Shown here: piece by piece, positions 1-7,951 of the stretch | Position numbering within the stretch: the first letter of the stretch is position 1 | Layout of the letters: every line of letters begins with the position of its first letter | Assembly: GCA_017621115.1 (NCBI GenBank) | Contig: JAGATU010000050.1 | Coordinates: 1-28,277, forward strand | Direction: 5' to 3' | Length of the DNA: 28,277 bases | Origin: Lachnospiraceae bacterium | GTDB lineage: Bacteria; Bacillota_A; Clostridia; Lachnospirales; Lachnospiraceae | The notes under the pieces: model-generated | Databases searched by the model: none | Told to the model about the DNA's origin: nothing | What the model saw: only the letters and a program-made list of their open reading frames with translations | Made by a program: the position numbers and the translations under genes

Positions 1-103
1 CGTTGTTTCCGTAAAAAGCTGCTTCGATGATAGAACGTGTCTTAGAAAATCCTACCTTGCCGGCACCAATTTCGGAAATTGGATAATACGCTTTTGTTGA
101 CAT
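1..103 (-). CDS. Unrecognised protein, N-terminal 34 residues only
   Basis: The gene runs off the left edge. The ATG at 103 has an AAGGAGG site seven bases upstream; another ATG at 110 abuts that site directly and is too close to be used. The visible peptide begins MSTKAYYPISEIGAGKVGF and continues with a basic, helix-like stretch (SKTRSIIEAAFYGNN). A GAGKVG turn could be a glycine-rich nucleotide loop, but 34 residues are too few to decide, and I do not recognise the family. A well-formed promoter and a leader of about 75 nt precede it, so it heads its own transcript and does not continue the pepP unit, which ends at a terminator upstream. Confidence 0.75.
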   Translation of the reverse strand, partial: MSTKAYYPISEIGAGKVGFSKTRSIIEAAFYGNN

Positions 104-160
104 ATGTCATCCTCCTTAAAATATTATATGAATACACCGCAATGCGGCTCTTTCCACTTT

Positions 161-176
161 TGTGCAAAATCGCACA
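161..176. promoter_or_regulatory. Inverted repeat at the predicted transcript start of the first gene
   Basis: TGTGC and GCACA arms (5 bp each) flank a 6-base spacer. The element begins where the transcript of the minus-strand gene should start (about 178). It could be a repressor operator or a 5'-end hairpin. A second small inverted repeat, CCGC-AAT-GCGG, lies further down the leader at 138-148. No regulator can be named. Confidence 0.3.
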
Positions 177-184
177 TCAGAAAC

Positions 185-213
185 ATTATTACAGAAACAG
201 CTTTAAAAGTCAA
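185..213 (-). promoter_or_regulatory. Sigma-A-type promoter for the first gene
   Basis: Read on the minus strand there is a -35 TTGACT (213-208), a 17-base spacer and a -10 AATAAT (190-185) preceded by TG, which resembles an extended -10. A TAATAA reading with a 16-base spacer is equally possible. It lies about 80 bases upstream of the ATG at 103. Confidence 0.6.
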
Positions 214-252
214 TCTTTCATACAACTTTTTACATAAAAAATATAGGAAAAA

Positions 253-282
253 AGAGCCTGATAAATTCCTTTATCAGACTCT
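253..282 (-). terminator. Rho-independent terminator of the Xaa-Pro aminopeptidase gene
   Basis: A hairpin with arms AGAG-C-CTGATAAA and TTTATCAG-A-CTCT (one C/A mismatch) and a TTCC loop starts ten bases past the pepP stop. On the minus strand it is followed by TTTTTTCC. Confidence 0.85.
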
Positions 283-291
283 GTTTCAACC

Positions 292-2079
292 TTAAAGTGC
301 CCTTGTAGCATTCTTAAGCCATTCCAGTTCTTCCCCATCCAGATACGGCGCAATTTTATCAAATACAAGCGAATGATATTCATTCAATTTACTCACGTCC
401 GATGTCTCCATATAAGAAACATCAATCGCTTCCAAATCAATCGGAACAAATGTAAGCGGCTCAAATGTCAGGAACTTACCATCCTCATTATGCTCCTTTT
501 CCTTTATAAGCAATACATTCTCTGTACGAATACCCATTTTATCCTGTAAATACACTCCGGGTTCATCCGTAACAACCATTCCTTCTTTCAGAACGGTTTC
601 CACAATATCCTTTACATATTTGAATCTGATACTGTGCGGTCCTTCATGCACATTCAAATAACAGCCTACGCCATGGCCGGTACCGCATTTATAATCCACG
701 CCTCTCTCCCATAAGAGCTGTCTTGCCAGAATATCCAGATTACGTCCCGTGCATCCGTCCATAAAAACGGCATTCTGTAAGCGAAGCATTCCTGCCGCTA
801 CCAGTGTAAAATATTGGATTTCTTCCTCTGACAATTGACCCATGGCAATGGTTCTTGTAACATCCGTAGTCGCACCAAGATATTGGCCTCCTGAATCTAC
901 CAAAAGAAAACCTCTGTCTTCTATTACTGCACAGCCATCTTTCTTTGCCTCATAATGCATCATAGCCGCATTTGAGCCATACGCACTGATAGTAGGAAAT
1001 GATAAACCCTTAAAACCGTTAACCTCTGCACGAAGATTATCCAGATACTCTGCAGCTTCGTATTCTGTCATTCCTACGCCATGTTTCTTCATATAATAGA
1101 TAAACTTACAGACTGCCGCACTGTCTTCCAGATAGAACCTACGCATCTGCTCTATCTCTTCCGGCGTTTTTACCGCCTTGATTTTCTCTATGGGATTGGT
1201 TGCCGGTAATATTTTTCCTTTTTTCTCTATAATAGAGGCTGCCAGATAACTTGTTTCTTCCGCATCTGCAATTCCGCTTAAACCTTCCGTCTCTTTTTCC
1301 AAAAAGGAGAATATTTCGCTATATTCTTTAATACAAACATTATTTATTGCAAGATACTCTGCAGCTTTTGGAGATAAAGCATCTTTTTGCACAAAAAAAT
1401 ACTTCTTATCCTTTGCAAGAAACAAATAGGATAAAGCCACCGGATTACATTCCACATCATTTCCACGGACACCTAAAAACCACATAATATCGTCCAGTTT
1501 GCTCACAAAAAGAAAATCCGCATGTTCTTCATCCATCTTCTCGCGGACAAGTCTTTCTTTTTCGTCTATACTTCTTGCTCTATACTCTTCCGGTAATACA
1601 AATATTTCTTCTTTGGAAAGAGCCGGACGCTCATCCCACAACTCTCCTGCCATATCTTTTGTACATACAAACACAGGATCCAGTTCCTGACAACAGTTAA
1701 GCATTCTGTCCACGTAAAATTTGCGCAGAATTCTTCCGTCAAATCCAATACGTAAACCTTTTTTTCCGGTTTTATACAGATACTCCGGAATAGTAGGCAC
1801 TCCTTCGTTACCCAGACGGAACAATTCTATTCCGCTTCCGCTAAGTTCTTTCTCAGCCTGGACAAAATATCTCCCATCGGTCCATAGACCGGCAAAATCA
1901 ACACCGATTAACAAAGTTCCGTTGGAACCTGTAAATCCGGAATACCACTCTCTGATTTTAAAATAATCACCTACATATTCGGAATTGTGAAAATCCGAGG
2001 TGGGAATGATGTAATAATCTACATCCTCTTTTTTCATATGTTCACGTAATTTTTGAATACGGCTACATCTTATGTCCAT
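292..2079 (-). CDS. pepP: Xaa-Pro aminopeptidase, M24B family (595 aa)
   Basis: This cytoplasmic metallopeptidase removes N-terminal residues that precede proline during peptide turnover. Residues 1-135 and about 165-300 look like the two creatinase-like N-terminal domains, and residues 310-530 are the pita-bread catalytic domain. The five metal ligands are visible: D395 (LVDSGG), D406 (TTDVTRT), H469 (GTGHGVG), E506 (TDEPG) and E520 (RTEN). HEGP follows H469, as in other M24B enzymes. The length of about 595 matches the three-domain subgroup also seen in eukaryotic APP1, longer than E. coli PepP (about 440). An AGGAG site stands six bases before the ATG. No signal peptide is seen. The gene is monocistronic, divergent from gltA, and ends at a strong hairpin. 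The family is secure; the exact substrate preference is not. Confidence 0.95.
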   Translation of the reverse strand: MDIRCSRIQKLREHMKKEDVDYYIIPTSDFHNSEYVGDYFKIREWYSGFTGSNGTLLIGVDFAGLWTDGRYFVQAEKELSGSGIELFRLGNEGVPTIPEYLYKTGKKGLRIGFDGRILRKFYVDRMLNCCQELDPVFVCTKDMAGELWDERPALSKEEIFVLPEEYRARSIDEKERLVREKMDEEHADFLFVSKLDDIMWFLGVRGNDVECNPVALSYLFLAKDKKYFFVQKDALSPKAAEYLAINNVCIKEYSEIFSFLEKETEGLSGIADAEETSYLAASIIEKKGKILPATNPIEKIKAVKTPEEIEQMRRFYLEDSAAVCKFIYYMKKHGVGMTEYEAAEYLDNLRAEVNGFKGLSFPTISAYGSNAAMMHYEAKKDGCAVIEDRGFLLVDSGGQYLGATTDVTRTIAMGQLSEEEIQYFTLVAAGMLRLQNAVFMDGCTGRNLDILARQLLWERGVDYKCGTGHGVGCYLNVHEGPHSIRFKYVKDIVETVLKEGMVVTDEPGVYLQDKMGIRTENVLLIKEKEHNEDGKFLTFEPLTFVPIDLEAIDVSYMETSDVSKLNEYHSLVFDKIAPYLDGEELEWLKNATRAL

Positions 2080-2114
2080 CTCTTACTCCTAAATGTTCTG
2101 AATTTATGATTACT

Positions 2115-2126
2115 ATTATAATACCA
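2115..2126 (-). promoter_or_regulatory. Probable extended -10 promoter of pepP
   Basis: The minus strand reads TGG followed by TATTATAAT, which offers either TGn-TATTAT (an extended -10) or a perfect TATAAT at 2120-2115. I see no convincing -35. It is about 36-47 bases upstream of the pepP ATG. Confidence 0.45.
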
Positions 2127-2163
2127 TAAATCTGTTTTTTTTATAAAAATACAATAAAAAACC

Positions 2164-2192
2164 TTGTGCTCATTTCATTTTTTCGGTAACAT
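2164..2192 (+). promoter_or_regulatory. Weak candidate promoter of citrate synthase
   Basis: TTGTGC (2164-2169), a 17-base spacer and TAACAT (2187-2192). Both boxes are degenerate, so this is only the best-spaced candidate in the 167-base divergent region. Confidence 0.3.
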
Positions 2193-2246
2193 AGAAATAT
2201 ATTGACACATTAACGTATTAAAGAAAAAAAGAAAGGCGGAGTTTTA

Positions 2247-3611
2247 TTGGAAAAAAATATTTATACTGAAATCACACCCGATATTATTGAACTGGCAGAA
2301 ATGTCCAGACAGGCCGGAGTTATAGACTCCGAGTTATTTACTAAATATGATGTCAAACGAGGTTTACGTGACTTAAACGGAAAGGGAGTACTTGCCGGGC
2401 TGACCAACATATCCGACGTACGCGCTACCAAGATTATTGATGGTGTAACCTTCCCTGATCACGGCAAGCTTTTTTATCGCGGATATAATGTTGCTGACCT
2501 AGTAAGCGGTTTTTCTAACGATAACCGTTTCGGTTTTGAAGAAGTAACATATTTGTTATTATTTAATAAACTTCCAAATGAAGAAGAACTGGCTGATTTT
2601 ACCAAGCTTCTTGCCAAATACCGTTCTCTTCCGACAAGCTTTGTAAGAGATTTCATTATGAAATCCCCAAGTAAGGATATGATGAACTCACTGGCACGAA
2701 GCGTACTTGCCCTGTATTCATATGATGACCGTGCGGATGATACTTCTTTACCGAATGTTCTGCGTCAATCTTTACAGTTGATTAGTTTGTTCCCATTACT
2801 GACTATATACAGTTATCAGGCTTACAGTTATTATCATAATGCAGACAGCTTATACATCCATCATTCACAGGATAATCTGTCCATGGCGGAGAACATCCTT
2901 CACCTGCTTCGTCCGGATAGCAATTACAGCGAATTGGAGGCTAAGATTTTAGACATTGCCTTAATCTTACATATGGAACACGGTGGCGGTAATAACTCTT
3001 CCTTTACCACTCACGTAGTTTCATCTTCCATGACGGATACCTATTCGGTTATCGCTGCGGCTATCGGTTCCCTGAAAGGACCGCGTCACGGTGGTGCCAA
3101 TATTAAGGTTGTACAGATGTTCAATGACATGATGCAGCAGGTACACGACTGGAAAGATGAGGATGAAGTATCTTACTATTTACGCCGGTTACTTCATAAG
3201 GAAGCGTTTGACAAAGCCGGGCTTATCTACGGTGTCGGACATGCGATTTATTCCAAATCCGATCCACGTGCCGAAATTTTCAAAGGATTTGTCGAGAAAC
3301 TTTCCATTGAAAAAGGTTTGGAAGATCAATACAGACTCTATGATATGGTTGCAAGGCTGGCTCCTAAGATTATCGAATCCGAACGCCAGATGTATAAGGG
3401 TGTCAGCATCAATGTTGACTTCTATTCCGGTTTCGTATACCAGATGCTTGGACTTCCGATGGAACTCTACACTCCTATTTTTGCTATCGCAAGAATTGCA
3501 GGCTGGAGTGCACACCGTCTTGAAGAACTTTCCAATAACGGTAAGATTATACGTCCTGCGTATAAGACGTTATGTACGGATCAGGAATATATTAAAATGG
3601 AAGACAGATAA
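2247..3611 (+). CDS. gltA: Citrate synthase (454 aa)
   Basis: It condenses acetyl-CoA with oxaloacetate to give citrate, the entry step of the oxidative TCA arm that anaerobes use mainly to make 2-oxoglutarate and glutamate. The catalytic triad is visible: H281 (GPRHGG), H332 (GVGHAIY) and D391 (NVDFYSG). H245 in HGGGNNSS matches the oxaloacetate-binding histidine. The start is a TTG preceded by AAAGGCGGAG with normal spacing; no ATG gives a better start. At 454 residues it belongs to the longer clostridial citrate synthases with an N-terminal extension, not the roughly 370-residue Bacillus type. It stands alone, divergent from pepP and convergent with thrC. A 2-methylcitrate synthase activity cannot be excluded from sequence, but no prp genes are nearby. 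Confidence 0.95.
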   Translation: MEKNIYTEITPDIIELAEMSRQAGVIDSELFTKYDVKRGLRDLNGKGVLAGLTNISDVRATKIIDGVTFPDHGKLFYRGYNVADLVSGFSNDNRFGFEEVTYLLLFNKLPNEEELADFTKLLAKYRSLPTSFVRDFIMKSPSKDMMNSLARSVLALYSYDDRADDTSLPNVLRQSLQLISLFPLLTIYSYQAYSYYHNADSLYIHHSQDNLSMAENILHLLRPDSNYSELEAKILDIALILHMEHGGGNNSSFTTHVVSSSMTDTYSVIAAAIGSLKGPRHGGANIKVVQMFNDMMQQVHDWKDEDEVSYYLRRLLHKEAFDKAGLIYGVGHAIYSKSDPRAEIFKGFVEKLSIEKGLEDQYRLYDMVARLAPKIIESERQMYKGVSINVDFYSGFVYQMLGLPMELYTPIFAIARIAGWSAHRLEELSNNGKIIRPAYKTLCTDQEYIKMEDR

Positions 3612-3625
3612 TATATTGCTACAAA

Positions 3626-3651
3626 AAGAGCGAAGCAAGTGCTTCGCTCTT
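3626..3651. terminator. Bidirectional terminator between gltA and thrC
   Basis: Perfect 11-bp arms, AAGAGCGAAGC and GCTTCGCTCTT, with an AAGT loop. The T tract is better on the minus strand (TTTTTGT, serving thrC) than on the plus strand (TTAATTATTT). Confidence 0.85.
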
Positions 3652-3680
3652 AATTATTTACTCATCTGTATTTCAAAAAA

Positions 3681-5171
3681 TTACATTCCCAAAAACTGCT
3701 TAATGATATCCTTCATTCCGTCTTTTTCACAGATATTATCATGAAGTACCGGTGCTGTCTTTAATTCTTCCACTGCATTCGGAACTGCTACATTAGCAGT
3801 CTTAGATAATGTCTCCACCAATTCAAACATATCCTCATCATGCACCTTACCGTCAATGGCTTCCATAACGCTCTGTCCAAATTTGAATGGGCTGGCTGTG
3901 GATGCAATAACCGTCTTAGTAGTATCGCCTGTTTCTTTTACATACTGTTCATATACATGGGAAGCAACCGCTGTATGGGTATCAAGCACATAACCTGTCT
4001 TCTCATACAATGCCTTAATACGTTCAGCCGTTTCTTCTTCCGTTGCGAATCCACCGATAAAATCATTCAGATTCTCTTTCATCTCATCGGTAATTATGTA
4101 AGAACCTTCGCTGTTAAGCTTCTTCATCAGTTCGGTATTCTTTGCATCATCACATCCGGCAATCAAGTAGATAAGACGCTCCAAATTGCTGGAAATTAAT
4201 ATGTCCATGGACGGAGATGTTGTCAAATAGAACTCTCTGTTACGGTTATATTCGCCTGTCTTAAAGAAATCATACAAAACTTTATTATGGTTGGATGCAC
4301 AAACCAGTTTATCAATCGGCACACCCATATGTTTAGCTAAGTAAGCTGCAAGAATATTACCGAAATTACCGGTAGGAACCACAACATTAATCTTCTCACC
4401 GGCTGAAATACGGCCTTCTTTTACCATAACACCGTATGCATATACATAATAAACAACCTGTGGTATCAAACGTCCGATATTAATGGAGTTGGCGGATGAG
4501 AATTGATATCCCTTCGCATCAAGTTCCTCCGCAAATTCCTTGTCTGCAAAAATCTTCTTAACACCTGTCTGGGCATCATCGAAGTTACCATGGATACCAA
4601 CTACAAATGTATTATCACCTTCCTGTGTTACCATCTGGCGTTCCTGAATGGCACTGACACCATTCTTAGGATAAAATACAATAATCTTAGTACCTTCTAC
4701 TTTTGCAAATCCGGCAAGCGCTGCTTTACCGGTATCTCCGGATGTTGCTGTAAGAATAACGATATCATTCTTCACATTATTCTTTCTTGCGGATGTAATC
4801 ATAAGATGTGGCAAAATAGATAACGCCATATCCTTAAATGCAATGGTAGGACCATGGAATAATTCCAGATAATAGGCTCCGTCTGCTTCAACAAGCGGTG
4901 CGATTACTTCTGTATCAAATTTGGAATCGTATGCACGTGCGATACAATTCTTCAACTCTTCTTCCGTAAAATCCGTATAGAAACGGCTCATAACTTCATA
5001 AGCAGTTTCTGCATAGGTCATTCCCGCAATCTCATCCATCGGAATATCCAATGTCGGAATTCTCTCCGGAATAAACAAACCACCCTCATCAGACAAACCT
5101 TTTAATATTGCCTGTGAAGCACTTACGCGGATAGAACTGTTTCTGGTACTTTTATAAAATAATTCTTCCAT
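3681..5171 (-). CDS. thrC: Threonine synthase (496 aa)
   Basis: This PLP enzyme converts O-phosphohomoserine and water to threonine and phosphate, the last step of threonine synthesis. The PLP lysine is K113 in HGPTIAFKDMA, and the phosphate-binding TATSGDTGKAA loop follows about 35 residues later. The length of about 500 and the N-terminal pattern (STRNSS....AILKGLSDEGGLF) fit the bacterial/yeast type of ThrC. I place the start at the ATG at 5171, five bases after a GGAGG site. An in-frame TTG at 5183 would add four residues, but the ribosome site overlaps its own first codons. The gene is alone between an extended -10 promoter and the shared gltA/thrC hairpin. No hom or thrB gene is adjacent. 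Confidence 0.96.
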   Translation of the reverse strand: MEELFYKSTRNSSIRVSASQAILKGLSDEGGLFIPERIPTLDIPMDEIAGMTYAETAYEVMSRFYTDFTEEELKNCIARAYDSKFDTEVIAPLVEADGAYYLELFHGPTIAFKDMALSILPHLMITSARKNNVKNDIVILTATSGDTGKAALAGFAKVEGTKIIVFYPKNGVSAIQERQMVTQEGDNTFVVGIHGNFDDAQTGVKKIFADKEFAEELDAKGYQFSSANSINIGRLIPQVVYYVYAYGVMVKEGRISAGEKINVVVPTGNFGNILAAYLAKHMGVPIDKLVCASNHNKVLYDFFKTGEYNRNREFYLTTSPSMDILISSNLERLIYLIAGCDDAKNTELMKKLNSEGSYIITDEMKENLNDFIGGFATEEETAERIKALYEKTGYVLDTHTAVASHVYEQYVKETGDTTKTVIASTASPFKFGQSVMEAIDGKVHDEDMFELVETLSKTANVAVPNAVEELKTAPVLHDNICEKDGMKDIIKQFLGM

Positions 5172-5200
5172 AATGTCCTCCAATTTCTATTATCCCGCAA

Positions 5201-5209
5201 ATTATAGCA
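5201..5209 (-). promoter_or_regulatory. Extended -10 promoter of thrC
   Basis: The minus strand reads TGC-TATAAT, a perfect extended -10, about 30 bases upstream of the thrC ATG. The -35 position (TTTCTA with 17-base spacing) is poor, as is usual for extended -10 promoters. The 5' UTR would be about 20-25 nt. Confidence 0.6.
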
Positions 5210-5274
5210 TGTTTCATAAATAATAGAAATACTTTTTGTATATATTTTATCATAAAAACTGAGGTTTTCCGCTC

Positions 5275-5892
5275 TTAACAAAAAAATTCATGTCCTCCAT
5301 AGGTAAATAACTTGGTCAGATTCCGGTCAAACCAGGCAGCCCTGTCTTTATCTGCTGCTTTTCTTGCCATAAAATAGAGTGCACCTTTTGAACAATCCTC
5401 GCCGAGCAAAGCCGCTTCCACGGCTTCCACTGTCTCTTCCGATACCGAAACGGTATAAAATCTCCCATCTCTTATCGGTGAAAACTGGCACACCCCATTC
5501 TCCTGTTGAAAAACAACATCCGTAACAGAATCCGGAAATGCATCATCTTTTACCCGGTTTATAATTACATTTGCAACCAAGAGTTTTCCCATCCTGTCCT
5601 CACCACCGGCTTCGGCTTCTACAATACGAAGCATATTCTCATAATCCTCCGGTGTTATTTCCAATACATACTCCTTGTCCACCATCGAAACATTCATAAT
5701 CCTCTGTCCCGATGTGGAATTTACCAATTCCCCCGAAACACTTCTGCTGCTGACTTCCTCTTCTTCATATGTTTCATTGGAAGCAGTATGTGCATATGCT
5801 ATTTCTCTTATATTAATACAGCCGAAAATCATTACAAAGCTCCATAACAATATCATAACAGAGCCTGTTTTATAAAATTCGAATTGCTTCAT
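5275..5892 (-). CDS. Exported SleB/CwlJ-type cell-wall hydrolase (205 aa)
   Basis: Residues about 85-205 match the Hydrolase_2 (SleB) fold: ENMLRIVEAEAGGE followed by GKLLVANVIINRV, then CQFSPIRDGRF and the C-terminal ALYF...GGHEFF. E94 in EAEAGGE is the likely catalytic glutamate of this lytic-transglycosylase-like family. Residues 10-27 form a hydrophobic segment ending in IAYA-H, so it is either a signal peptide cut after A34 or a membrane anchor. A charged EEEE linker follows. I choose the ATG at 5892 because AAGGA lies seven bases upstream; an ATG at 5967 would add 25 non-hydrophobic residues and lacks a ribosome site. In spore formers this family cuts spore cortex, but vegetative wall remodelling is equally likely. 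It is monocistronic. Confidence 0.85.
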   Translation of the reverse strand: MKQFEFYKTGSVMILLWSFVMIFGCINIREIAYAHTASNETYEEEEVSSRSVSGELVNSTSGQRIMNVSMVDKEYVLEITPEDYENMLRIVEAEAGGEDRMGKLLVANVIINRVKDDAFPDSVTDVVFQQENGVCQFSPIRDGRFYTVSVSEETVEAVEAALLGEDCSKGALYFMARKAADKDRAAWFDRNLTKLFTYGGHEFFC

Positions 5893-5991
5893 GTACTTGT
5901 CCTTTCCATTCATTCTTATCAGTCCGGAATTTATAATTCTTTGACACTTTCCTACTATTTTACACATTCACTTATAAAATTATTTCAGAAA

Positions 5992-6020
5992 TTGAGAATT
6001 TATGCCTATTTTGTTATACT
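5992..6020 (+). promoter_or_regulatory. Strong sigma-A-type promoter of the AP2-like gene
   Basis: TTGAGA (5992-5997), exactly 17 bases, then TATACT (6015-6020). This is one of the best-matched promoters in the window. Transcription should start near 6027, leaving a leader of about 40 nt before the TTG at 6066. Confidence 0.75.
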
Positions 6021-6065
6021 AAAACAAAAAAGGCATTTTGATAATATATGCGGAAAGGAAAAATT

Positions 6066-6875
6066 TTGACAGATTCTTTCAAAAATCTTCCCGGCACGTT
6101 CAAAACAACAAAAAAAGACGGCAGCATTTACTACCGTTCTTCTTTTACTTATAAAAATAAACATATATCTCTGGGAAGTTTTGATAATCCTGACCGGGCA
6201 CATCAAGCCTATCTGGAAGCCGGTAAGATAGTATCCGACAGCAGGCTTGGAATAATCAATTATTCCTCACACAGCCCTTTGTCTTTCGAAAAATGGGTCG
6301 TGCTATGCAACTTCCGCGACAATAATATTTATTTCTCTACTCCGATTTATATACGAAAACATTATTTTTCCTATCACCTTGACCCTCAAACGGAACTCAA
6401 GTTTTCCATTGATGATTTATTCTACTACGCCTCCCACAAAATCATGCGCCGTGGTGAGCATTACTTTGTAGCAGATTACGGAATGCAGGTTACTATCCTG
6501 GGACGTTACGGAATAAAGAGTTACGGAGTCCTGGGGAAAGATTATAATCTAATCAATGGTGATATCCACGATTTCCGTTATGAAAATATTGAAATTCTCA
6601 ACTCCTATCACGGTGTATCCCATGTTACACACCGTGGCAAACTCATGTATCAGGCAAAAATACATCTGAACGGATATTATATAATCGGCTACTACAAAAC
6701 AGCCCTGGAGGCTGCTGTGGCTTATAATAAAGCCATTGATATCCTTGTTTCCAAAGGCTGTACCAAACAATTTAAACAGAATTATATGGAGGGAGTTTCC
6801 GCTTCCATGTATGCCGATGTTTATCACAATTTGAAAATATCTGCAAAAATAATGCAGTATAATCATAATCAGTAA
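6066..6875 (+). CDS. AP2-like DNA-binding protein with degenerate HNH-like core (269 aa)
   Basis: Residues about 9-56 (GTFKTTKKDGSIYYRSSF...KHISLGSFDNPDRAHQAY) and about 187-235 (YHGVSHVTHRGKLMYQAKI...GYYKTALEAAVAYNKA) both resemble the three-strand-plus-helix AP2/ERF DNA-binding fold: G-hx, Y.A.I, I.LG.[FY].[TN]..EAA.AY. Between them, INGDIHDFRYENIEIL resembles the end of an HNH homing-endonuclease motif (INGD..DNR.ENLE), but the first histidine position is not convincing. I prefer the TTG at 6066 because GGAAAGGA lies six bases upstream; an ATG at 6048 adds six residues and has no ribosome site. The unit is monocistronic with a strong promoter and hairpin. It may be a domesticated homing-endonuclease relative now working as a DNA-binding regulator. 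The gene is secure; the function is inference. Confidence 0.75.
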   Translation: MTDSFKNLPGTFKTTKKDGSIYYRSSFTYKNKHISLGSFDNPDRAHQAYLEAGKIVSDSRLGIINYSSHSPLSFEKWVVLCNFRDNNIYFSTPIYIRKHYFSYHLDPQTELKFSIDDLFYYASHKIMRRGEHYFVADYGMQVTILGRYGIKSYGVLGKDYNLINGDIHDFRYENIEILNSYHGVSHVTHRGKLMYQAKIHLNGYYIIGYYKTALEAAVAYNKAIDILVSKGCTKQFKQNYMEGVSASMYADVYHNLKISAKIMQYNHNQ

Positions 6876-6895
6876 TACAACATTATCAAATTACA

Positions 6896-6928
6896 AAAAC
6901 ACCATTCCGGTTACCGGAATGGTGTTTT
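6896..6928. terminator. Bidirectional terminator between the AP2-like gene and the GH43 gene
   Basis: A perfect 15-bp stem, AAAACACCATTCCGG against CCGGAATGGTGTTTT, with a TTA loop. T-rich tracts follow on both strands. It ends the eight-gene minus-strand rnf-GH25-GH43 run as well as the plus-strand gene. Confidence 0.9.
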
Positions 6929-6943
6929 ATTATACATTACATA

Positions 6944-7924
6944 TTATTCGTGATCGTATGGCTTGATAGTCTCGATTGTTCCGTCTTCGGCGATATTTAA
7001 CTTCGTATACTTCACACATCTCTTATGTGTAATGCCGCCTGAAAGAGTACAATCATGATAGAACAGATACCATTCTCCTTCAATTTCTACGATGGAATGA
7101 TGAGTTGTCCATCCAAGTACAGGCTCCAATATACGTCCCTTATATGTGAAAGGACCTGCAGGGCTGTCACCTTCTGCATAACATACATAATGTGTTGTTC
7201 CTGTGGAATAGGACAAATAATACTTACCATTAATCTTGTGCATCCAAGGACCTTCAAAATAACGGCGGTCTTCATCAGAAGCCTTAAGAGGCTCCCCATT
7301 CTCATCAAGGATCTCAATCATCTTAGGTGCTTCTTTAAATGCCGTCATATCCTCTGTGAATTCTGCATATATCGGTCCTAATGCTTTCTCATCACCTTCC
7401 GGACGGTGTTCATCCCTGTTAAAGGAACCTGACTGCCACATCTCAAGCTGTCCGCCCCATAATCCGCCATTATAGCAATAAATTCTTCCGTCATCATCGA
7501 CAAAAACCGCAGGATCAATACTGTAACTTCCTTCAATATAATTATCCTGTGGTGTAAACGGACCTACCGGTGAATCGGATACTGCTACACCGATACGGAA
7601 AATATCGTCTTTATCCTTTGCCGGGAAAACAAGATAATACTTGCCGTTAACTTTTACTGCATCGGGCGCCCATAACTGTCTACCAACCCATGGTACATCC
7701 TTTTCTGATAATGCAAGACCGTTATCCACACATTCACTATCCAAAGAATCCATGGATAAAATATGGTAATCTTCCATTTTGTACTGTTCTCCGTCATCAT
7801 CATCCGGGCAATCCACATCAACATCATGTGACGGATAAATATAAATCTTGCCATCAAATACATGTGCAGACGGATCTGCTGTATATATATGTGTGACAAG
7901 AGCCTTTCTTTCGTTGTTTCTCAT
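6944..7924 (-). CDS. GH43 family glycosidase, beta-xylosidase/arabinofuranosidase type, cytoplasmic (326 aa)
   Basis: The five-bladed-propeller GH43 signature is complete: general base D17 (YTADPSAHVF), pKa-modulating D137 (SIDPAVF) and general acid E224 (FEGPWMHK). The repeated blade motifs GKIYIY, GKYYLVF, GRIYCY, GKYYLSY and GEWYLFY are all present. It has no signal peptide and no accessory module, so it should act on imported oligosaccharides. GH43 enzymes of this single-domain type cleave xylose or arabinose from xylo- or arabino-oligosaccharides; which one cannot be read from sequence. GGGAGG lies eight bases before the ATG. It follows the GH25 gene by 27 bases with no terminator, at the end of the rnf run, rather than sitting in a sugar-transport locus, which is unusual. 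It pairs logically with the extracellular GH10 xylanase encoded near the far end of the window. Confidence 0.9.
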   Translation of the reverse strand: MRNNERKALVTHIYTADPSAHVFDGKIYIYPSHDVDVDCPDDDDGEQYKMEDYHILSMDSLDSECVDNGLALSEKDVPWVGRQLWAPDAVKVNGKYYLVFPAKDKDDIFRIGVAVSDSPVGPFTPQDNYIEGSYSIDPAVFVDDDGRIYCYNGGLWGGQLEMWQSGSFNRDEHRPEGDEKALGPIYAEFTEDMTAFKEAPKMIEILDENGEPLKASDEDRRYFEGPWMHKINGKYYLSYSTGTTHYVCYAEGDSPAGPFTYKGRILEPVLGWTTHHSIVEIEGEWYLFYHDCTLSGGITHKRCVKYTKLNIAEDGTIETIKPYDHE

Positions 7925-7951
7925 TCGTATTTCCTCCCATAAGATTACATT

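Noticed and set aside
104..295. Small plus-strand frame (63 codons) in the first intergenic gap
   Set aside because: It spans the promoter, leader and pepP terminator on the other strand, with no protein-like composition.
2202..2207. Perfect TTGACA box upstream of gltA
   Set aside because: No acceptable -10 lies 16-18 bases downstream; the region there is AAAAAA and overlaps the ribosome site.
3157..3744. Plus-strand frame overlapping gltA and the gltA/thrC terminator
   Set aside because: It runs through citrate synthase in another frame and crosses a terminator; its composition is that of a shadow frame.
5225..5274. Terminator after the SleB-like gene
   Set aside because: Only a weak four-pair GAG-C-G/CCTC hairpin precedes a T-rich run; too weak to list as a feature.
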